DNA of 15,219 bases from Gemmatimonadota bacterium (GTDB taxonomy: Bacteria; Gemmatimonadota; Gemmatimonadetes; Gemmatimonadales; GWC2-71-9). Each line of letters opens with the position of its first letter. Position 1 is the first letter of the stretch. Shown in pieces: positions 12,168 through 15,219 of the stretch. Location: contig QHUE01000216.1 of assembly GCA_003221825.1 (NCBI GenBank), positions 1-15,219 on the forward strand. Direction: 5' to 3'. The notes beneath the pieces are model-generated. The model was given only the letters and a program-made list of their open reading frames with translations. It did not search any database and was not told where the DNA came from. A program made the translations under genes and the position numbers.

Positions 12168-14304
12168 CGACCGCGCGGAGCAGCGTCACGAGCAAATCGC
12201 CTTTCGCGGTCCACTCGTATTCGAAGAACGCGGGCGCCAGCACGGCGAGGCCACGTCCGCCGCGGGCCGCGGCCACGAATCGATGCGCGGGCGCGGTGCG
12301 CACCGGAGTCTCCCGCGGATACGCCGCCGGATCGACGTGCACCGCCGACCGCTCGACCGTGCCGAACGCGGCCCCCGCGATCGCCGGCACGGCAGTCAGG
12401 CCGGTCGCAAGGTGGGCGCGCAGCCGGTGGTAGCGGTTGCGATTGTCGATGTCGAGCGACGCGCGGACGGTCGGGCTGTCGGCGAACAGTTGCACCACCA
12501 GACGCGCGTCGATGCCGCGGATCACCTCCCACCGTGCTTCGAGCGCCGCGACGAGCGGACCCGCGGCGAGCCGCCGCACGGCGATCGGACCGCGGCTCGG
12601 CTTCACACGATCGCGGACCGGTGGACAGTAGGTATAGGCGTCCCCCGCGTCGCCCGCATCCTCGAGGCGGAGGAGCTCGCCGTAGCGCTCGTTGCGCCGC
12701 CGATCGAGCAGGGTCAGCGCACCGTTCGGCTCGAGCGCGACGGCGACGAACCGATTCTCCAACGAACGTCCGCGAACCCGGACGTCTTCGCTGCGCGCGA
12801 GCGGCACCGCCGTGCCCGCCGTCAACGCCGCCAGACCGAGGCCCGGCACTGGCGGCGCGCGAAACGCGATCCGGACCTGATCGACTTCGTCCTGGTCCGG
12901 GTAGTGCCGCGTGGCGTCGATGCGCTCCTGCGTGCGCCGCTGCGCCAGCACCTGCACCGGGAGCGGCCGTCCGTCGCGGTCATAGAGCGCGAACGGCCGA
13001 TAGCCCGCCCCCTGGCGCGGCAGGCGACCGTCCGCCGGCGGCCCGACGAGCACATCGCGGCGAAAGACGCTGACATCCGCGACGGTGACGCCGGCGCGAG
13101 CACGGGGAGCCGGGTTCCACAGCACGAGTGCCGGCTCGGGCCCGTCAGTCCGCTCGCGCTGCAGATCCGGGTCATGACCCACCAGATCCATGAGCGGACG
13201 GCGCGTCAACTCCGCGGCGTATGCTGCGACCACGTCCAGACGATGGCCCGCGGCAGCCGCAACCGAATCGGCCGTACATCCGGAAATCGTGTCATGGAAC
13301 TGGGTCCGCACCAACGTCCGCCACGCGGTCTCCAGGACCGGCCGGCGGTCGCGCGCCCCTGAATACCGCGCCAACGCCACCAACGGCTCCGCCAGACGCT
13401 CGAGCCACAGCTCCACCTGGCCATGCCGCCGCTTGAGCGGCGCCCGCGTCCCGTGCACACCTTGTAGCGTCCAGGTGTAGCCGTACGACCAGCGCAGCTC
13501 CCCGGCGACAGGCTTGGCCGGCGCGTTCTCGGCCGCCTGAAAGAACTCATCCAGCCGCGAGACGCGGAACGCGCTCGCCGGCTCGAGATCGGCGAGCAGG
13601 TCGCGCAGACGGGCGAGCGCCGGATGGGGCGCATGATGATCGGCGCCGACGAACAGGGGGATGTGCTTGCCGGCTGCCCGCTCCACGAGCGTGGCGCGCA
13701 CGTCGGTCCAGATGTCGGGGAGGCGCGCGCCGGCGCCGGGCAACGCCGCGCCGATTTCGTAGCCATCAGGCGGCAGGTGCCAGACCAGAATCTCCCGGGC
13801 ATCACGGCCCCGCCAGCGAAACAGGTCATGTTCCTGCCCCGGCTCCCCGCCGAGTCCGCGCCACAGGACGCCGTATTTCATTCCGAACTCGCGGGCGAGC
13901 GTGGGCAACGCCGCGGGGTGGCCGAACGCGTCGGGCGAGTACAGAACATCGAGGCGCCCGCCGAGGCGTTCCGCATCGCTGCCGCCGAGCAGGAGATTCC
14001 TGATCAGCGATTCCCCGGAGGGGATCAACTCGTCAACCAGCACATACCACGGCCCGACCTGCAGACGTCCCGTTTTGACGAGCGCCTTGACGTCGTTTTC
14101 GCGATCGGGCCGGGCCCGCAGGTAGTCTTCGACGAGCACGGTCTGGCCGTCGAGCAGGAAGCTCCGTACGGCGGCGTCGGCGTGGAGCCGGTCGATCAAC
14201 TCATCGAACATCGGGACCAGGCGCGCGTGGAACGCGGCGCGGGGGAGGAACCACTCCCGATCCCAGTGTGTGTGCGGAATCAGATGAAAGATGTACGCGG
14301 TCAC
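11896..14304 (-). CDS. GH38-family alpha-mannosidase, main part of a frame-broken gene
   Basis: A retaining, zinc-dependent exo-alpha-mannosidase. Numbering from GTG 14302-14304: IPHTHWDREWF (9-19) with His/Asp zinc ligands, YSPDAFGHPAALP (122-134) with the likely nucleophile Asp125, GADHHAPHP (220-228), WSYGYTWTLQGVHGTRAPLKRRH (272-294), and QFHDTISGCTADSV (336-349) with the zinc His337. The beta-rich C-terminal half continues in frame to about VGELSRGDLPT. After that the family sequence moves to another frame (11871-12145) with a segment of perhaps 50-70 residues missing. No signal peptide, so it probably acts on imported glycans. GTG overlaps the PGI stop (GTGA) and gives a family-typical N terminus; the in-frame codons up to 14442 do not look like protein. 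Coupled to PGI and the hydrolase. Confidence 0.85.
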   Translation of the reverse strand: MTAYIFHLIPHTHWDREWFLPRAAFHARLVPMFDELIDRLHADAAVRSFLLDGQTVLVEDYLRARPDRENDVKALVKTGRLQVGPWYVLVDELIPSGESLIRNLLLGGSDAERLGGRLDVLYSPDAFGHPAALPTLAREFGMKYGVLWRGLGGEPGQEHDLFRWRGRDAREILVWHLPPDGYEIGAALPGAGARLPDIWTDVRATLVERAAGKHIPLFVGADHHAPHPALARLRDLLADLEPASAFRVSRLDEFFQAAENAPAKPVAGELRWSYGYTWTLQGVHGTRAPLKRRHGQVELWLERLAEPLVALARYSGARDRRPVLETAWRTLVRTQFHDTISGCTADSVAAAAGHRLDVVAAYAAELTRRPLMDLVGHDPDLQRERTDGPEPALVLWNPAPRARAGVTVADVSVFRRDVLVGPPADGRLPRQGAGYRPFALYDRDGRPLPVQVLAQRRTQERIDATRHYPDQDEVDQVRIAFRAPPVPGLGLAALTAGTAVPLARSEDVRVRGRSLENRFVAVALEPNGALTLLDRRRNERYGELLRLEDAGDAGDAYTYCPPVRDRVKPSRGPIAVRRLAAGPLVAALEARWEVIRGIDARLVVQLFADSPTVRASLDIDNRNRYHRLRAHLATGLTAVPAIAGAAFGTVERSAVHVDPAAYPRETPVRTAPAHRFVAAARGGRGLAVLAPAFFEYEWTAKGDLLVTLLRAVGELSRGDLPTPPARNHARRLWARVLRAQAGANRIADGIALLQHDGPQGRGCVAVRERREDRASRPRRRTGGRRARTGAARQRGALRRRTV

Positions 14305-15219
14305 ACGGAAGGGGGGGGGAGCTGCAGCTGCGCGAGCGCCGCGGGACTGGATAGATGCACGTGCGCAACCCGCCGCCCCCGCGCCAACAGCGCCCGGACA
14401 TCGCCACGCGCCTGCGCGCGGTGCAGCTGGCCGAACGTCCACCCCATGTCCGGGATCTCCAGGTCCTCATCGACGTCGGCAGTGATCACGAGAAAGAGGC
14501 CGCTGGCTGGTCCGCCTTTGTGCAGCTGCCCGGTCGAGTGGAGATACCGCGGGCCGATACCGAGCGTGGTCGCACACCCCAGGGCGCGACCCCAGGCGGC
14601 GCGCAGCTTCTGGAGCTCGCCAACTATGTCGGGGGTGGGCGGGACATACGCGAGGATGGCGAGATAGTCGCCCGGCCGGACTTGCTGCCGGAGCTGCGAC
14701 AGGGTCAGCGTCGGTAGGGGCGCAGCATGCTGCGCCCCTACACCCCGATGCTGCGCTCCTGCCTTCCCATGGCCGCCCGTCAATTCGGCTCGCGCGAGCC
14801 GCTTCGCCTCCTCGACGTCCGGCTGATCGAAGGCGTTGACGCCGAGACGCTCGCACAGCGCCACGGTCGCGTACTCCCAGCGCAGGAACTCGGCGCCCAG
14901 ATCAAGCGGATCGGCAGAAAACATTTCGGGGCCCGCCGTTTGCGCATCAGACGAGGCGCCACCGTCGGGATCCTGGACGATGGGAATCACGCCACGGCCT
15001 TCTTTTCCGGAGCTTTCGGCAATCAGCTGCTCGAGCCAATCCGCGAGTGCGGCCATCCGTGGTGGTGGACGCAGGTGCAGCTTGTCACGGCCGCTCGCGG
15101 CCCGGTCGGCGATGGCCGTCCCGAGCGAGCGTGCGCCGGGGATATCGACGCGGCGCGTCCGCTCGAGTAGCGTGCGGCCGTCGAGCCCGCTGAGCGCGGC
15201 GGGGACCATGCCGACCGCC
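14301..15219 (-). CDS. Glucose-6-phosphate isomerase C-terminal region, probably of a transaldolase/PGI fusion; 5' end outside window
   Basis: The last 305 or so codons of a sugar-isomerase-domain enzyme interconverting glucose-6-phosphate and fructose-6-phosphate. The visible part opens with AVGMVPAALSGLD. Then come GRDKLHL, ADWLEQLIAESSGKEGRGVIPI, DPLDLGAEFLRWEYATVAL, GVNAFDQPDVEEAKRLAR and TTLGIGPRYLHSTGQLHKGG with the active-site His/Lys segment. These match the PGI half of bifunctional transaldolase/PGI proteins; the transaldolase half would lie beyond the right edge and is not seen. The stretch between VIPI and DPLDLGAEF is shorter than usual. The linker before LRQQVRPGDYLAILAY contains an in-frame palindrome. 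The 3' end carries a nine-base C run (coding strand) and overlaps the mannosidase start by 4 nt. No SD for the mannosidase, so coupling is likely. Confidence 0.85.
   Translation of the reverse strand, partial: AVGMVPAALSGLDGRTLLERTRRVDIPGARSLGTAIADRAASGRDKLHLRPPPRMAALADWLEQLIAESSGKEGRGVIPIVQDPDGGASSDAQTAGPEMFSADPLDLGAEFLRWEYATVALCERLGVNAFDQPDVEEAKRLARAELTGGHGKAGAQHRGVGAQHAAPLPTLTLSQLRQQVRPGDYLAILAYVPPTPDIVGELQKLRAAWGRALGCATTLGIGPRYLHSTGQLHKGGPASGLFLVITADVDEDLEIPDMGWTFGQLHRAQARGDVRALLARGRRVAHVHLSSPAALAQLQLPPPSV
14311..14319. repeat. Nine-G homopolymer tract (poly-C on the coding strand)
   Basis: A run of nine identical bases in the last codons of the PGI gene (LPPPSV), 7 bases before the mannosidase GTG codon. 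Such tracts can slip; a one-base change would alter the PGI stop and uncouple or fuse the two frames. Confidence 0.7.
14714..14741. repeat. Perfect 28-bp palindrome within the PGI gene
   Basis: Each arm is 14 bases, GTAGGGGCGCAGCA followed by its exact reverse complement, with no loop. It is read in frame as VGAQHAAPL in a variable linker. A partial further copy (ATGCTGCGCTCCTG, 14748-14761) matches one arm at 12 of 14 positions and yields a repeated GAQH in the protein. It looks like a short interspersed palindromic element inserted in coding sequence. Confidence 0.75.

Noticed and set aside
12283..13362. Plus-strand open frame of about 360 codons antisense to the alpha-mannosidase
   Set aside because: No recognisable motif; the opposite strand holds GH38 catalytic motifs in frame.

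Overview
The window is a gene-dense stretch of a high-GC bacterial chromosome (about two-thirds G+C by eye, strong third-position G/C bias). Gaps between genes are almost absent and most neighbouring genes share stop/start bases. Gene content (sugar-active enzymes, dipeptide-type ABC permeases, Yip1-like membrane protein, class III aminotransferase of the surface-glycan type) suggests a soil or sediment heterotroph such as Gemmatimonadota or Acidobacteriota. No rRNA or marker gene is present, so the phylum is a guess. I see no tRNA, rRNA, CRISPR array, transposase or prophage gene.

Layout. (1) 1-1988, minus strand: a metal-type amidohydrolase, a second amidohydrolase-fold protein that has lost the metal ligands, and a DapA-family aldolase/lyase running off the left edge, all translationally coupled. 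(2) 2037-2603, plus strand: a Yip1-like membrane protein, converging on the next cluster with the two stop codons sharing one CTAG. (3) 2600-9405, minus strand: a five-gene coupled cluster in the order peptide-type solute-binding lipoprotein, GHMP sugar kinase, heparinase II/III-family protein with a CBM9-like tail, SpoU/TrmJ-type RNA methyltransferase, class III aminotransferase. (4) 9452-11265, plus strand: two DppB/DppC-type permeases, divergent from the binding protein and presumably its partners; no ATPase gene is in the window. (5) 11239-15219, minus strand: glucose-6-phosphate isomerase (C-terminal part, probably a transaldolase/PGI fusion; cut by the right edge), GH38 alpha-mannosidase, and a phospholipase/carboxylesterase-type alpha/beta hydrolase, again coupled.

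Taken together, clusters 3-5 look like uptake and breakdown of complex saccharides or glycoconjugates: transporter, polysaccharide lyase-type enzyme, sugar kinase, exo-mannosidase, hexose-phosphate isomerase, esterase.

The most unusual signals are these. Three separate large genes (aminotransferase, heparinase, alpha-mannosidase) each split into two reading frames at a point where a stretch of the family's normal sequence appears to be missing; this is either real decay or a repeated assembly fault. Short repeats lie in frame inside coding sequences: a perfect 28-bp palindrome in the PGI gene and an inverted pair of about 30-bp GATGCGG-rich repeats inside the heparinase gene. Two genes appear to start with CTG.
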